Shown: in pieces, positions 17,404-26,758 of the stretch | How positions within the stretch are numbered: the first letter of the stretch is position 1 | How the letters are laid out: the number at the start of each line of letters is the position of its first letter | Source of the DNA: Thermoguttaceae bacterium | Lineage (GTDB): Bacteria; Planctomycetota; Planctomycetia; Pirellulales; Thermoguttaceae | NCBI GenBank assembly: GCA_017441605.1 | Contig: JAFRXD010000049.1 | Coordinates: 1 to 64,000, forward strand | Reading direction: 5' to 3' | Length of the DNA stretch: 64,000 bases | The notes under the pieces: model-generated | The model's input: the letters and a program-made list of their open reading frames with translations, nothing else | Told to the model about the DNA's origin: nothing | Database searches by the model: none | Program-made: the position numbers and the translations under genes

Positions 17404-19263
17404 TCATTCCAATACGCTCAAACTAACGTCGATCCTTCCGAGCGGCGCGCTGATTTGCGCCCCTTGAACGTAAGGTTTAAGTCGTTCGAGAGACTCTCGC
17501 GCAATCTGGACGCCCGTTTCGAGTTGCGCTTCTTTAGAACTCGACGACGCGCGTTCCATTCTTTCCATTATCGAGTCGGGGACCACGACCCCGGGAACTT
17601 CCTTTCGCATAAAAAGAGCGTTTCGATAACTGACAAATGGCCAAACGCCCGCGATTACAGGTATTGGAAGATCGCCGTAATCGTCGATAAATCTAAGCAA
17701 AACGTCGGGATCAAAGACCGGCTGAGTGACGGCGAACAGAGCTCCGGATTCGATTTTTCTACGCAAACGCTCAAGTTCCCGTTCCCGATTGAGCGCCGAT
17801 GGATCAAATCCACAACCAAAAAACGCCTCGGTCGGTTTTCCTATCGATCGGCCGCCAAGATCGACTCCGCGATTCAAACGACGTTGAAGAGCGCAAAGTC
17901 CAATCGAATCGCAATCAAAAACGCCGGTCGCGTTTGGATAATTCCCCAATTTCGGAGGGTCGCCGGTAATAAAAAGTAAATTTCTAATATTGCTGGCGGC
18001 GCAACCGATAAGATCCGACTGTAAACCAATCAGATTTCGATCGCGACAACACACGTGCAAGACGGGCTCGATACCGGCTTTTTCCAAAACCTCGCGAGCC
18101 GCCACAACAGAGGAAATTCTCGAAGAAGCGCGGGGCCCGTCGGGCATATTAACGGCGTCTATTCCATTTTTTTGCAACGTCTTCGCTTTTTCGACAAAAC
18201 TTGTCAAATCATAACCGACCGGAGGAATAGCCTCGACCGTTTGAACCCACTGTCGATTAACCAATTTTTCGGCCAAAGCGCTACGGGAGGAAATCGGCGT
18301 CTCCTCTTGTTCCACAACGTCTTTCCCCAAATCGACCAACGTAATCTCCGTTCGCCGACTTTGCGAAGAGCGCTTCACCATTTTGGCGACCTCGGCGATC
18401 TCTTCGGGCGTCGTTCCGCAACAACCGCCAACGGCCGAGGCGCCAAGGTCGACGTAGCGCATCGCGTAGGTGGCGAGGTACTCCGGGGAACTGTAATATA
18501 TCTGTCGACCTTCGAACGCCTCGGGAACGCCCGCATTGGGCTGAACGATAAGAGGAATCGCCAATGTCTTGATTACTTCCTTCACAACCTCCAACATCTC
18601 GTTCGGTCCGAGAATGCAGTTAAGTCCCCAAGCGACCGGTCGCGGTTTCGTTCCAAACGGGGCAAAAAGCCCTTCGTAATATTTCGCGCGAGTTTCGAGC
18701 GAATTGGGCTGCCGCAAAAGAGAACGAGGAATCCCGTAAGAAACAACGTAGGGGAAATCGCTATTGGCGGCCTGGAGCGCGTCGACCATGATCTCGGCGG
18801 ACTCTCTCGAAGGTTGAGATTCAAAAAGAATGAAATCGACCCCGCCGTTAATTAAGGACTCGACCTGTTCGGCAAAACGTTCGACTAGCTCGGCGCGACC
18901 GCGAACTCTGAGCGCCTCTTCCGAAGGGTAGCCAACCGACCCCGCGACAAAAACGCGACGATCCGCTTTCGAAGCCGTTTCCAGCGCGATCTCCGCGCCG
19001 CTCCTATTGATCGCGTCCGCGCGATCGGCAAATCCGTAACGCTCTAGGGCGAACCGATTCGCTCCGTACGTGTTCGTCGTAAGCGCGTCGACGCCCGCGT
19101 CGAGATAAGCTTGGGCGATCTCCGTTACCAATCGACGATTACTAAGATTGAGCTCGTCGTAACATTGATTCGTAAAAACGCGGCGACGATATAACTCTGT
19201 TCCTGTCGCGCCGTCGAAAACCAACACGGACGAAGCAATCGCTTCTGAAAACGTTTTCAACAA
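17404..19263 (-). CDS. Bifunctional homocysteine S-methyltransferase / methylenetetrahydrofolate reductase
   Basis: A 619-residue fusion of two cytoplasmic enzymes of the methionine and one-carbon cycle. Residues ~1-290 are the homocysteine-binding barrel: FDGATGTELYRR at the start, GLNC with one zinc cysteine, and GGCCGTTPEEI with the other two. Residues ~330-600 are a MetF-type FAD barrel with VEAIPPVGYD, LHVCCRDRNLIGLQSDL, LLFITGDPPKLG and FAVTQPVFDPD. The arrangement equals Bacillus YitJ-like proteins. Start choice is uncertain: TTG codons at 19263 and 19260 are both possible, with only a weak CGAGG site. It diverges from the YqeG-like gene. Confidence 0.92.
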   Translation of the reverse strand: MLKTFSEAIASSVLVFDGATGTELYRRRVFTNQCYDELNLSNRRLVTEIAQAYLDAGVDALTTNTYGANRFALERYGFADRADAINRSGAEIALETASKADRRVFVAGSVGYPSEEALRVRGRAELVERFAEQVESLINGGVDFILFESQPSRESAEIMVDALQAANSDFPYVVSYGIPRSLLRQPNSLETRAKYYEGLFAPFGTKPRPVAWGLNCILGPNEMLEVVKEVIKTLAIPLIVQPNAGVPEAFEGRQIYYSSPEYLATYAMRYVDLGASAVGGCCGTTPEEIAEVAKMVKRSSQSRRTEITLVDLGKDVVEQEETPISSRSALAEKLVNRQWVQTVEAIPPVGYDLTSFVEKAKTLQKNGIDAVNMPDGPRASSRISSVVAAREVLEKAGIEPVLHVCCRDRNLIGLQSDLIGCAASNIRNLLFITGDPPKLGNYPNATGVFDCDSIGLCALQRRLNRGVDLGGRSIGKPTEAFFGCGFDPSALNRERELERLRRKIESGALFAVTQPVFDPDVLLRFIDDYGDLPIPVIAGVWPFVSYRNALFMRKEVPGVVVPDSIMERMERASSSSKEAQLETGVQIARESLERLKPYVQGAQISAPLGRIDVSLSVLE

Positions 19264-19313
19264 AACGCGCCTCGTGGTCTTATGGGAGAGTTGACAAAAA
19301 AAACAATCAAAAC

Positions 19314-19342
19314 TTGTGTTCTTTTCCGTTTTGCGCTACAAT
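19314..19342 (+). promoter_or_regulatory. Putative promoter for the YqeG-like gene
   Basis: TTGTGT (19314-19319), 17 bases, then TACAAT (19337-19342). The -10 is good and the -35 weak. It gives a leader of about 80 bases before the ATG at 19431. A TTGACA at 19291 has no -10 at the right distance. Confidence 0.4.
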
Positions 19343-19430
19343 CGCGGGAGGATTGCGCGCCTGGCGAACGTTTCAGAACAATGTCGAGCTCGGCGGGAAA
19401 AATCCTCGTCCCTATAATTGCGGTTCGAAG

Positions 19431-19964
19431 ATGAAAAACGTATTCTTTCCCAATTTCGCGGTCGCAAGCGTCCTCGAACTCGGAGTCGATCGGTTGCGCG
19501 CCATTGGCGCGAAAGCGCTCCTACTCGACGTCGATTGTACTCTAAAGGAATATCAAAAGCAAGAACCGGAACCCGAAATAATTCAGTGGCTCCGTTCCCT
19601 TGAAGATTCGGGATTTCGTTTGTGTCTGCTCTCCAATGGAGTTGGACGAAGAATAAGTCGGGTGGCGACCGCCCTCAGTCTACCTTTTGTTGCAAAGGCT
19701 TGCAAACCTTTCCCGCGGGGCGTCAGAAAAGCGACGAGGTTATTGGGCGTCGAGCCGAACGAGACCGCGCTCGTTGGCGACCAAATTTTCGCGGATATCC
19801 TCGCCGGAAATCTCGCCGGCGCAACGACCATTTTAGTGAAACCAATAAAACCGGAACAGGAGCGTTGGTTCACCAGAATCAAAAGACCTCCCGAGAGTAT
19901 CGTCGTCAAAAGCTTTTGGAAAAAATGTCCGGACGGTGGCTGGAGCGGTATTTCTCAAAATTGA
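19431..19964 (+). CDS. YqeG-type HAD superfamily (IIIA) phosphatase
   Basis: A 177-residue soluble HAD phosphatase. It has the DxDxT nucleophile motif in LLLDVDCTLKEY, the second motif in LLSNGVGRR, a lysine in AKACKPFPRGVRKA, and the acidic motif in ALVGDQIFADILAGN. This layout and length match the YqeG/YHR100C-like IIIA group, whose characterised eukaryotic member is the phosphatidylglycerophosphate phosphatase GEP4; bacterial members are not firmly assigned. ATG at 19431 is preferred, since the in-frame extension to 19314 overlaps the likely promoter. It is followed at 54 bases by a Gfo/Idh/MocA gene. Confidence 0.83.
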   Translation: MKNVFFPNFAVASVLELGVDRLRAIGAKALLLDVDCTLKEYQKQEPEPEIIQWLRSLEDSGFRLCLLSNGVGRRISRVATALSLPFVAKACKPFPRGVRKATRLLGVEPNETALVGDQIFADILAGNLAGATTILVKPIKPEQERWFTRIKRPPESIVVKSFWKKCPDGGWSGISQN

Positions 19965-20018
19965 TATTTTGCGACGCGCGACGCGTCCGGTAAAAACGGA
20001 TAAAAAGACGAGAAACAT

Positions 20019-21308
20019 ATGAGCGAACAAGTTTCCAGAAGAAAATTCCTTACAAACTCGATCGCGTCGGTTGTTTTAACAACTGTGGCCAGCCCGGTTC
20101 TCGTTTCGGCGAGAGCCTTAGGACGCGATGGATTCGCTCCCGCGAGCGAAACGGTGTTGCTGGGAGGAATCGGAATCAATCATCGCGGAGGATATGACCT
20201 CGGATTCTTTCTGAACCAACCCGACGTTAGATTTGTCGCGGTGGCGGACGTCGCCAAATCGCGTCGCGAAAGGGTAAAAAAACAGGCCGAGGAAGCGCAG
20301 AATACCGGCGACGTCGCGATGTATCGCGATTTCAGAGAATTGCTCGACCGGCAAGACGTCGACGCCGTGCTGAGCGCGCCCGGCGATCGGTGGCACGCCC
20401 ACATGGCTATTTACGCCGCTCGCGCCGGCAAAGACGTCTATAGCGAAAAACCATGCGCCATAACGATCGAGTTGTGTCGAAAACTCGCGGAAACAATGAA
20501 ATTTTACGGCGCGGTTTTTCAAGGGGGAACGCAGCGACGAAACGTGCGCAATTTCCGCCGCGCCTGCGAATTGGCTCGTTCCGGGCAACTTGGCGATATT
20601 CGCGAAGTTCACGCCTCCATCTACTATCTAAGAAATAGAACGGACTGGTTGCCCGGACAACAAGAACCCGACCCGGAAGTCTTCGACTGGGATTTGTGGC
20701 TTGGTCCCGCTCCTTGGCGTCCCTACAACGAGGCCTACGCCAATATTGGTTCGGCGTCTTGGTCGGACTGGCGAGGGTATTACGATTTTGATTCCGGATT
20801 TAGACACCTCGACTGGGGCGCCCACACCGTTGATTTATGTCAATGGGCTTTAGGCGCCGACGGAACCGTCCCCGTGAAATACTGGGCGGAAGGCGACAAG
20901 ATGTTCGCTTTGTACGAAAACGGCGTCAAACTGACAATGCGGCCGGACGGGTGGCTCGGTTTGGGCACTTGTCCCGTTCGATTTGAAGGAACAAAAGGCT
21001 GGGTTGAAACGGGAGACAGCGGAAAGACCATTTTGTCCGACGATTCCTTGCGCGCGGCCGAAAGCGATATCGAAGGGACAAATCCGCGCGATCATATTCG
21101 CGATTTCCTTGACTGCGTGAAAACTAGGCGCCAACCGACTTGCAACGCCGACGTGATTCGCTCGTCCCATATCGCTTGTCACGTCTCCGCGCTGAGCTGG
21201 TATTTAGGTCGCGAACTAACGTTTGACCCCAAAACGGAGTCCTTTGTCGACGACGAGGAAGCGAATAGGTTGCGTTCGAGGGCGGATCGCGCTCCTTGGA
21301 CTCTTTAA
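20019..21308 (+). CDS. Tat-exported Gfo/Idh/MocA family oxidoreductase (with HEAT-DUF1080 and GH43 neighbours)
   Basis: A 429-residue oxidoreductase with the twin-arginine leader VSRRKFLTNS and a hydrophobic stretch to about residue 35. The nucleotide fold follows (LLGGIGINHRGGYDLGFFL, VAVADV), then YSEKPCA with the conserved E-K-P. The C-terminal domain has WDLWLGPAPWRPYN and GFRHLDWGAHTVDLCQWALG, motifs typical of the planctomycete subgroup with a conserved D-x-G-x-H. It is predicted to oxidise a glycoside or free sugar in the periplasm. Only 20 bases separate it from the HEAT-DUF1080 gene, so the two are almost certainly co-transcribed. Confidence 0.88.
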   Translation: MSEQVSRRKFLTNSIASVVLTTVASPVLVSARALGRDGFAPASETVLLGGIGINHRGGYDLGFFLNQPDVRFVAVADVAKSRRERVKKQAEEAQNTGDVAMYRDFRELLDRQDVDAVLSAPGDRWHAHMAIYAARAGKDVYSEKPCAITIELCRKLAETMKFYGAVFQGGTQRRNVRNFRRACELARSGQLGDIREVHASIYYLRNRTDWLPGQQEPDPEVFDWDLWLGPAPWRPYNEAYANIGSASWSDWRGYYDFDSGFRHLDWGAHTVDLCQWALGADGTVPVKYWAEGDKMFALYENGVKLTMRPDGWLGLGTCPVRFEGTKGWVETGDSGKTILSDDSLRAAESDIEGTNPRDHIRDFLDCVKTRRQPTCNADVIRSSHIACHVSALSWYLGRELTFDPKTESFVDDEEANRLRSRADRAPWTL

Positions 21309-21328
21309 GCGAGTTAAAAGGTATTTCA

Positions 21329-23647
21329 ATGAATTATAAAAAGCTTAGCGTCGCGCTTTTTCCGCTCTTTCTTTTCTTTGGCGCGCTCGTCGGAGCCGAG
21401 GACGCGCTTCCCCTGCTGTCGCAAGAGGAGTTGTCCGCGGAAGCGCGAGAGGAGTTCGAGGCGTTAAAAGCTGGAGACGTCTCCAAGCTCCCCGCTCTAG
21501 AGAAAGCTCTTTTTGACGCTCGGTTATCCGCGCGCGCGAGATCGGTTCTAGAAGCGCTCCCCGAAAAGGCGGGACTTCCAGCGTTACGAAAAGGTTTGGA
21601 CTCTCCGACGCCCTCTGTCGTCGCCGAGTGTTTGGCGTCGCTTGGTTATCTTAACGACGTCGATTCGATCGATCGCGTCGCCGCGTTGACCGACGAGTCG
21701 CGCGAATTGATCGTTCGCGTCGCCGCGCTGAGAACCTTGGGACGCTTGGCGTCAAAATCGGAAGCGGAGGTTTTACAAAACGCCCTCGCGGACGCGTCCT
21801 CGAATATTCGAGAGGCGGCGGCGGACGGACTGTTTTCGCTGGGAGCGCGTTTCGCGGATCCGGAGATGTTTCGACAGGTTCGAGATGCGAACGTTTCCGA
21901 GTCCTCTAGGAAAATCGCCGTCCAAAACGAGATTCTCTTAACGAGCGACGTCGAACTTTTTCGCAACTTGTTGAAATCGGGCAACCCTAGCGACTTTAAA
22001 GCGGCTTGCTTCGCGCTGTCCCAAACCGATAGTCGTTCAATAATCGAGGCGACAATCTCGCTCCTTCGGGATTTACCTCTTTCGTCCCGCGAAAGGCTGA
22101 TTGGAGCGTTGGGCGCTCGACGAAACGATCTGGTCGTTAACGGACTTGTCTCGCTACTTCGGGACGATCAAACGGAAGATTCGACAAAGCTCGCGTTGAT
22201 TAAAACTCTTGGGGACGTCGGCGCCTCGAATTCTTTTGACGCCCTATTTTCTTTCTTGTCGTCCCAAGACTCCGCGCTCAGAGAGGCGGCCATTGACGCG
22301 ATTTGTCGCCTTGAATCTTTGCCTGACGCCAACGTCGCCAAGATCGCCAGTTCAATGAAAAGCGACGATATTGTCCTCGCTCAATCTTGTATCGCCGTTG
22401 TCGCCCAAAAGAGCTGGAGTTCGACGATCAAGGAGACGGAATCTTTGGCGCTTAATTCCCCTTGTCCGGAAATTGCAAATCCCGCGCTTGAAGCCTTCGT
22501 TAATTCCACTCCCCCCGCGCCGCGACTGATTGAAACCTTTTTTGAACGATATGGTAATAATAAATCAGTTTCGAGAGAGCGCTTGGAAGACTGTTTAGAA
22601 ACGCTCTGTCGACGCTCCGCTGAAAAAGAGTCGACCATTACCGCGCTAGAAAAAACGTTTCGAGACAAACCGGTTCTCTTGGCGAGATACGTCGGAGCCC
22701 TCGGGGGAAAACAAGCGGCGGACTATATCGGCAAATTGGCTCTCGAAGCTTGTTCCCAACCGTCGGAAGATTCAATAGAAGTTGTGGACGAGGTTACAAA
22801 AGCGCTAGGGCGCTGGGACGCCCCGGACGCGGACGAATCTCTCGCCCGTTTGGCGATTCTTTTACCCGGGGAGCGATTTGGGAAATTTAAAACGAGAGCG
22901 ATTAGAGGATATTTGCGAATCGTCCGTCAAATGGGCGAGTTTCCCTTAGAAAAAATGCGAAAGGTATATTTGGCTAAACAACTCACGGAAAATCGACCGC
23001 AAGAGCGAGAATTGCTTTCCGATATCGACTCGCGCTTTAGCCAAAAATTCAAGGAAAGAAGTCTTTTTAATGGCGAGAATCTTGACGGTTGGGAAGAATA
23101 CGAACCCGGAGTCTTTAAAGTCGAAGACGGAGCCATTGTCGGGGGTAATTTTAACGGTGGCGTCGATCGCAACCAGTTTCTTACTTCGATCGAGACTTTC
23201 AGCGATTTCTATTTGCGGCTGGAATGCAAAATTGTCGTTGGAGGCGATAATCCAAACAACGATGGAAACGCGGGAATTCAATTCCGATCTTCGCGCGTTC
23301 CCAACAACTGGGAAATGATCGGTTATCAAGCGGATATGTCGAGCGACGGCGCATATTGGGGATGTTTGTACGACGAATCCCGCAGGAATCGTATGTTACA
23401 AACGTCCGATTCCGCTTTGCGGGAGGCCGTTTTGCGCCCCGATAATTGGAACGTTTACGAAGTTCTAGCGCGTGGAAACAACGTTAAAATTTTTCTCAAC
23501 GGGGTAAAGACCGTCGACTACGAGGAAACCGACGAAAACGTTCCTTTGACGGGAAAAATTGGTTTGCAAATACACGCGGGAGGTTCCGCAAAGGCTTACT
23601 ATCGCAATATTTTTATTTGCGATACCGCGACCGACGATTCTAATTAG
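21329..23647 (+). CDS. Secreted HEAT-repeat protein fused to a DUF1080 (3-keto-disaccharide hydrolase-like) domain
   Basis: The 772-residue product starts at ATG 21329 (the frame opens at 21296, inside the preceding gene) with a signal peptide ending near GALVGAED. Residues ~45-560 are alpha-solenoid HEAT/PBS-type repeats (LASLGYLNDVDSIDRVAALTD and similar units). Residues ~575-770 form a DUF1080 beta-sandwich: SLFNGENLDGWEEYEPGVFKVEDG, GNAGIQFRSSRVPN, WEMIGYQADM, and a final GKIGLQIHAGG...AYYRNI. Some DUF1080 proteins cleave 3-keto-glycosides. The HEAT part probably mediates protein contacts. Coupling to the upstream oxidoreductase suggests substrate hand-over; this is inference. Confidence 0.85.
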   Translation: MNYKKLSVALFPLFLFFGALVGAEDALPLLSQEELSAEAREEFEALKAGDVSKLPALEKALFDARLSARARSVLEALPEKAGLPALRKGLDSPTPSVVAECLASLGYLNDVDSIDRVAALTDESRELIVRVAALRTLGRLASKSEAEVLQNALADASSNIREAAADGLFSLGARFADPEMFRQVRDANVSESSRKIAVQNEILLTSDVELFRNLLKSGNPSDFKAACFALSQTDSRSIIEATISLLRDLPLSSRERLIGALGARRNDLVVNGLVSLLRDDQTEDSTKLALIKTLGDVGASNSFDALFSFLSSQDSALREAAIDAICRLESLPDANVAKIASSMKSDDIVLAQSCIAVVAQKSWSSTIKETESLALNSPCPEIANPALEAFVNSTPPAPRLIETFFERYGNNKSVSRERLEDCLETLCRRSAEKESTITALEKTFRDKPVLLARYVGALGGKQAADYIGKLALEACSQPSEDSIEVVDEVTKALGRWDAPDADESLARLAILLPGERFGKFKTRAIRGYLRIVRQMGEFPLEKMRKVYLAKQLTENRPQERELLSDIDSRFSQKFKERSLFNGENLDGWEEYEPGVFKVEDGAIVGGNFNGGVDRNQFLTSIETFSDFYLRLECKIVVGGDNPNNDGNAGIQFRSSRVPNNWEMIGYQADMSSDGAYWGCLYDESRRNRMLQTSDSALREAVLRPDNWNVYEVLARGNNVKIFLNGVKTVDYEETDENVPLTGKIGLQIHAGGSAKAYYRNIFICDTATDDSN

Positions 23648-23709
23648 GCTTTGTAATGGACGCGTCCGCGGCGTCGATAACAACAGGATAGGATAAAGGA
23701 GTTTGAAAA

Positions 23710-24684
23710 ATGAAAAAGCGTCTTTTACTAGTTGGCTTTATTATCGCGGCGCTCGTTTCGACGGTTCGTTCCGAGGAACCCCAAAAGTCGGGCAACCCCC
23801 TCTTTCCCGGTTGGTACGCCGATCCCGAAGCGGCGTTCTTCGACAATCACTACTGGATCTTTCCCACCGCTTCGTTGCCGTTCGACGACCAGACCTACTT
23901 TGACTGTTTCTCGTCGAAAGACCTAGTGGAGTGGACAAAACACGAAAAAGTATTGACCAACGACTCGATTCAATGGGCGAAACGCGCTATGTGGGCGCCG
24001 TCCGTCGTCTATAAGGACGGAAAGTACTACTTCTTCTTCGGCGCCAACGACGTCCACAAAGGCGAAATTGGCGGCATAGGAGTTGCCGTTGCCGATAAAC
24101 CCGACGGTCCCTACCAAGATCTACTCGGAAAACCGCTCGTTAATGAAATAGTGAACGGCGCTCAACCGATCGATCAGTTTGTTTTCCTCGACGACGATGG
24201 ATCTTATTACATGTACTACGGTGGTTGGGGACATTGTAACGTCGTAAAGCTCGCGAACGATTTCAAAAGTCTAGAACCGTTTGAGGACGGATCGTACTAC
24301 CGCGAAGTTACGCCAAAGAACTACGTCGAGGGACCGTTTATGCTGAAGAAAGACGGAAAGTACTACTTTATGTGGTCGGAAGGCGGGTGGACAACGTCCA
24401 ACTATTGCGTTGCGTACGCGATCTCAAATTCTCCGTTTGGTCCCTTTGAAAGAATAGGAAAGATTATCGAACCCGATCCCAAAGTCGGAATGGGCGCCGG
24501 ACACCACAGCGTTCTTCAGTCTCCTTCGGGAAAGTGGTACGCCGTGTACCACCGTCGGCCCCTAACGGAAAAAGACGGAAATTCCCGCGCCACTTGCATT
24601 GAGGAAATGTTCTTCAACGCCGATGGAACAATAAAACCGGTGCGATTGACCTTTGAAGGGGTCGACGCGGATCCAGTCAAGTGA
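23710..24684 (+). CDS. Secreted GH43 family glycosidase
   Basis: A 324-residue protein with an N-terminal signal peptide (KKRLLLVGFIIAALVSTVRSEE). It is a five-bladed GH43 propeller: NPLFPGWYADPEAAFFDNHYW holds the catalytic-base Asp, MWAPSVVYKDGKYYFFFG follows, and NYVEGPFMLKKDGKYYFMWSEGG holds the likely acid Glu. GAGHHSVLQSPSGKWYAVYHRR is the typical closing segment. Probable substrates are arabinose- or xylose-containing side chains. An AAAGGAG ribosome site sits 7 bases before the ATG. It lies 62 bases after the HEAT-DUF1080 gene on the same strand and could belong to that unit. Confidence 0.88.
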   Translation: MKKRLLLVGFIIAALVSTVRSEEPQKSGNPLFPGWYADPEAAFFDNHYWIFPTASLPFDDQTYFDCFSSKDLVEWTKHEKVLTNDSIQWAKRAMWAPSVVYKDGKYYFFFGANDVHKGEIGGIGVAVADKPDGPYQDLLGKPLVNEIVNGAQPIDQFVFLDDDGSYYMYYGGWGHCNVVKLANDFKSLEPFEDGSYYREVTPKNYVEGPFMLKKDGKYYFMWSEGGWTTSNYCVAYAISNSPFGPFERIGKIIEPDPKVGMGAGHHSVLQSPSGKWYAVYHRRPLTEKDGNSRATCIEEMFFNADGTIKPVRLTFEGVDADPVK

Positions 24685-25103
24685 TCCTCAATCGTAATCG
24701 CGCTCGAAAAATTTCGATTTCCGCTAGTGAAGACCGTTGATTTTGTTCGTTTCGGAAAGACGTTTCTGTTGTTCGAAATAACGGTCTTCCCACATCTCAA
24801 ACTGAGGTTCGCCGAGTCGGAACGTAAATTGAGCGTCGGGTAAGCTCCTACCTCGATAGGGACGAGAAAAGACTCGGACGATGAGAATCGAGCGAGCGGG
24901 TCGATTAATCGCGTATGAAGGACTGTCTAAAAACTGATTGGACTTCATTGGCTTCAAAACGAACTGGGACTGGAAATAATTGTTCGCGTCATTATACAGC
25001 GCCTCCCGTCGAAGGCAAGGCGGTTGAGAAACTCGGCTCTCAACTCCCCAACCGCGGCGTCGAGCTTCAAGCGCGCGACGCGCGAAAGAGCAAAGGAAAA
25101 CAA
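24685..25103. other. Intergenic stretch of ~420 bases
   Basis: No convincing gene, terminator or promoter was found. A 77-codon minus-strand frame (24724-24957) is open but lacks any recognisable similarity. The first third contains a short CGAAAAATTTCG near-palindrome, too small to call a terminator. Confidence 0.5.
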
Positions 25104-26660
25104 ATGATTCTTAATCGCAGATCTTTTTTAATTCGAACCGCCGCGTTTGCCGCGACTCCCGCCTTTACCGCTTCTCTGAACGCGCGCGCGTTAAAAGCGG
25201 CGGGCGCTCGGGTGGAGAATAAACTCCCCGTTCCCAAGTGGTCAAAGCTTCCTCGATGGAGAGGATTCAACTTATTAGAAAAATTTAACGGATCCAATCG
25301 TCCGTTCCTTGAAGAAGATTTTCAAAATATCTCGGATCTTGGGTTTAACTTTGTCCGTCTCCCAATGGATTATCGCGCCTGGACGATGGACGGGGACAAG
25401 ACGAAATTTAATGAAAAGACCCTGAGCGAGATCGATCAAGCGATAGAATACGGTAAAAAATATGGCGTTCACGTCCTCGTTAACTTCCATCGCGCCCCGG
25501 GTTACACTGTCGCCAATCCGCCGGAAACGCCTTTAGTTTGGCGCGATAAAGAAACGCTGGAGATTTGTAAATTACATTGGCGAACTTTTGCCAAAAGGTA
25601 TCGCGACGTCCCGAACGAAACGCTAAGTTTCAACCTCTTTAACGAACCCGCGGGTTGTTCGGAACAAGAATACTTCAACGTGGTAAAAGAACTGGTCGAG
25701 GACATACGACGCGAGAGTCCGGATCGTTTGATTATCTGCGACGGTATCAATTGGGGGGGAACCCCGTGTCCGTCCCTCAAAGAGCTCCAAGTCGCGCAAG
25801 CCACAAGAGGGTACGCTCCAATGGAAATATCCCATTACGGCGCCTCGTGGGTGCAAAGCGAGAATTTCCCGCCGCCTCAATGGCCGTCAAGTTCGTTTAA
25901 CGGACTTCTTCCCGCGCCGTCAAAAAAAGAACTATCCGAGGAAATCAGAACTCCCATTGTCATCGAAGGCGACTTTCCGAGCGATTCCAAGTTCCGATTT
26001 CGTCTTGGAACGGTTTCTAATTCGTCCGAAATAGTCGTCAAATTCAACGATAAGGAAGCGTTCCGCAAACAGTTCGTTCCTAAAGACGGAGAAGGCGAAT
26101 GGGAGCGCGTTGTCTTCGTTGAAAAATATGGAGTCTTCCAAAACGTCTATAATCTCGACGTCGTTCTAGACGTTCCAAAGGGAACGAAAAAGATTTCGTT
26201 GGCGAACGTAAACGGAGATTGGTGCTCGATTGTTGAAATAGGATTTGCGGCCAATGGTAAAGAAATAGTCTCGTTTGGAGTTCCCGATTGGAGCGCGCAA
26301 AAACGGACAAGCCTTAAAGTCGAACGCGCGGAAAACGGTTCGGTTATTACGGGGGGAACCGTCAAAGATCGGCAATGGCTATGGGACGTCGGAGTGGAAC
26401 CTTGGAAAGAAGCGCAAGAACAAGGTATCGGCGTAATGGTCGGCGAATTCGGCTCGCACAACGTTACTCCAAGCGCGGTGGCGCTGCGTTGGATCGAAGA
26501 CATGCTCGCAAATTGGAAGAAAGCGGGATGGGGCTGGGCCCTTTGGAACTTCCGAGGATCCTTTGGCGTCGCCAATAGCGATAGGAAAGACGTCGTTTAC
26601 GAAGATTGGCGAGGTCTTCGACTTGATCGAAAGTTTGTCGAGCTCTTGCAGCGCTACTAA
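25104..26660 (+). CDS. Secreted GH5-type glycoside hydrolase with an inserted beta-sandwich domain
   Basis: The 518-residue product starts at ATG 25104 after AAAGGAAA, giving an RR leader (NRRSFLIRTAAFAATPAF). The TIM barrel begins RWRGFNLLEKFNG and FVRLPMDYRAW. The acid/base glutamate is E181 in LFNEPAGC and the nucleophile E448 in VGEFGSHN, followed by GWALWNFRGSFGV, as in GH5 cellulase-like enzymes. Between ~residues 272 and 418 an extra beta-rich segment (IEGDFPSDSKFRFRLGTVS ... EIGFAANGK) interrupts the barrel after SHYGASWV. It looks like a carbohydrate-binding-type insertion. The upstream frame to 24915 has no signal and is not used. Confidence 0.87.
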   Translation: MILNRRSFLIRTAAFAATPAFTASLNARALKAAGARVENKLPVPKWSKLPRWRGFNLLEKFNGSNRPFLEEDFQNISDLGFNFVRLPMDYRAWTMDGDKTKFNEKTLSEIDQAIEYGKKYGVHVLVNFHRAPGYTVANPPETPLVWRDKETLEICKLHWRTFAKRYRDVPNETLSFNLFNEPAGCSEQEYFNVVKELVEDIRRESPDRLIICDGINWGGTPCPSLKELQVAQATRGYAPMEISHYGASWVQSENFPPPQWPSSSFNGLLPAPSKKELSEEIRTPIVIEGDFPSDSKFRFRLGTVSNSSEIVVKFNDKEAFRKQFVPKDGEGEWERVVFVEKYGVFQNVYNLDVVLDVPKGTKKISLANVNGDWCSIVEIGFAANGKEIVSFGVPDWSAQKRTSLKVERAENGSVITGGTVKDRQWLWDVGVEPWKEAQEQGIGVMVGEFGSHNVTPSAVALRWIEDMLANWKKAGWGWALWNFRGSFGVANSDRKDVVYEDWRGLRLDRKFVELLQRY

Positions 26661-26758
26661 ACGTCGCGAGGAATTTACCGACGCCTTCTTTTAACCTTTG
26701 CCCCTTAATGCGACCGTTGCGTAGTTTCCGAGAAGCGACGAAACGGTCGACGCGCATT

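Noticed and set aside
24724..24957. 77-codon minus-strand frame in the gap before the GH5 gene
   Set aside because: Codon use is fair, but there is no recognisable similarity, promoter or ribosome site, so it stays unsupported.
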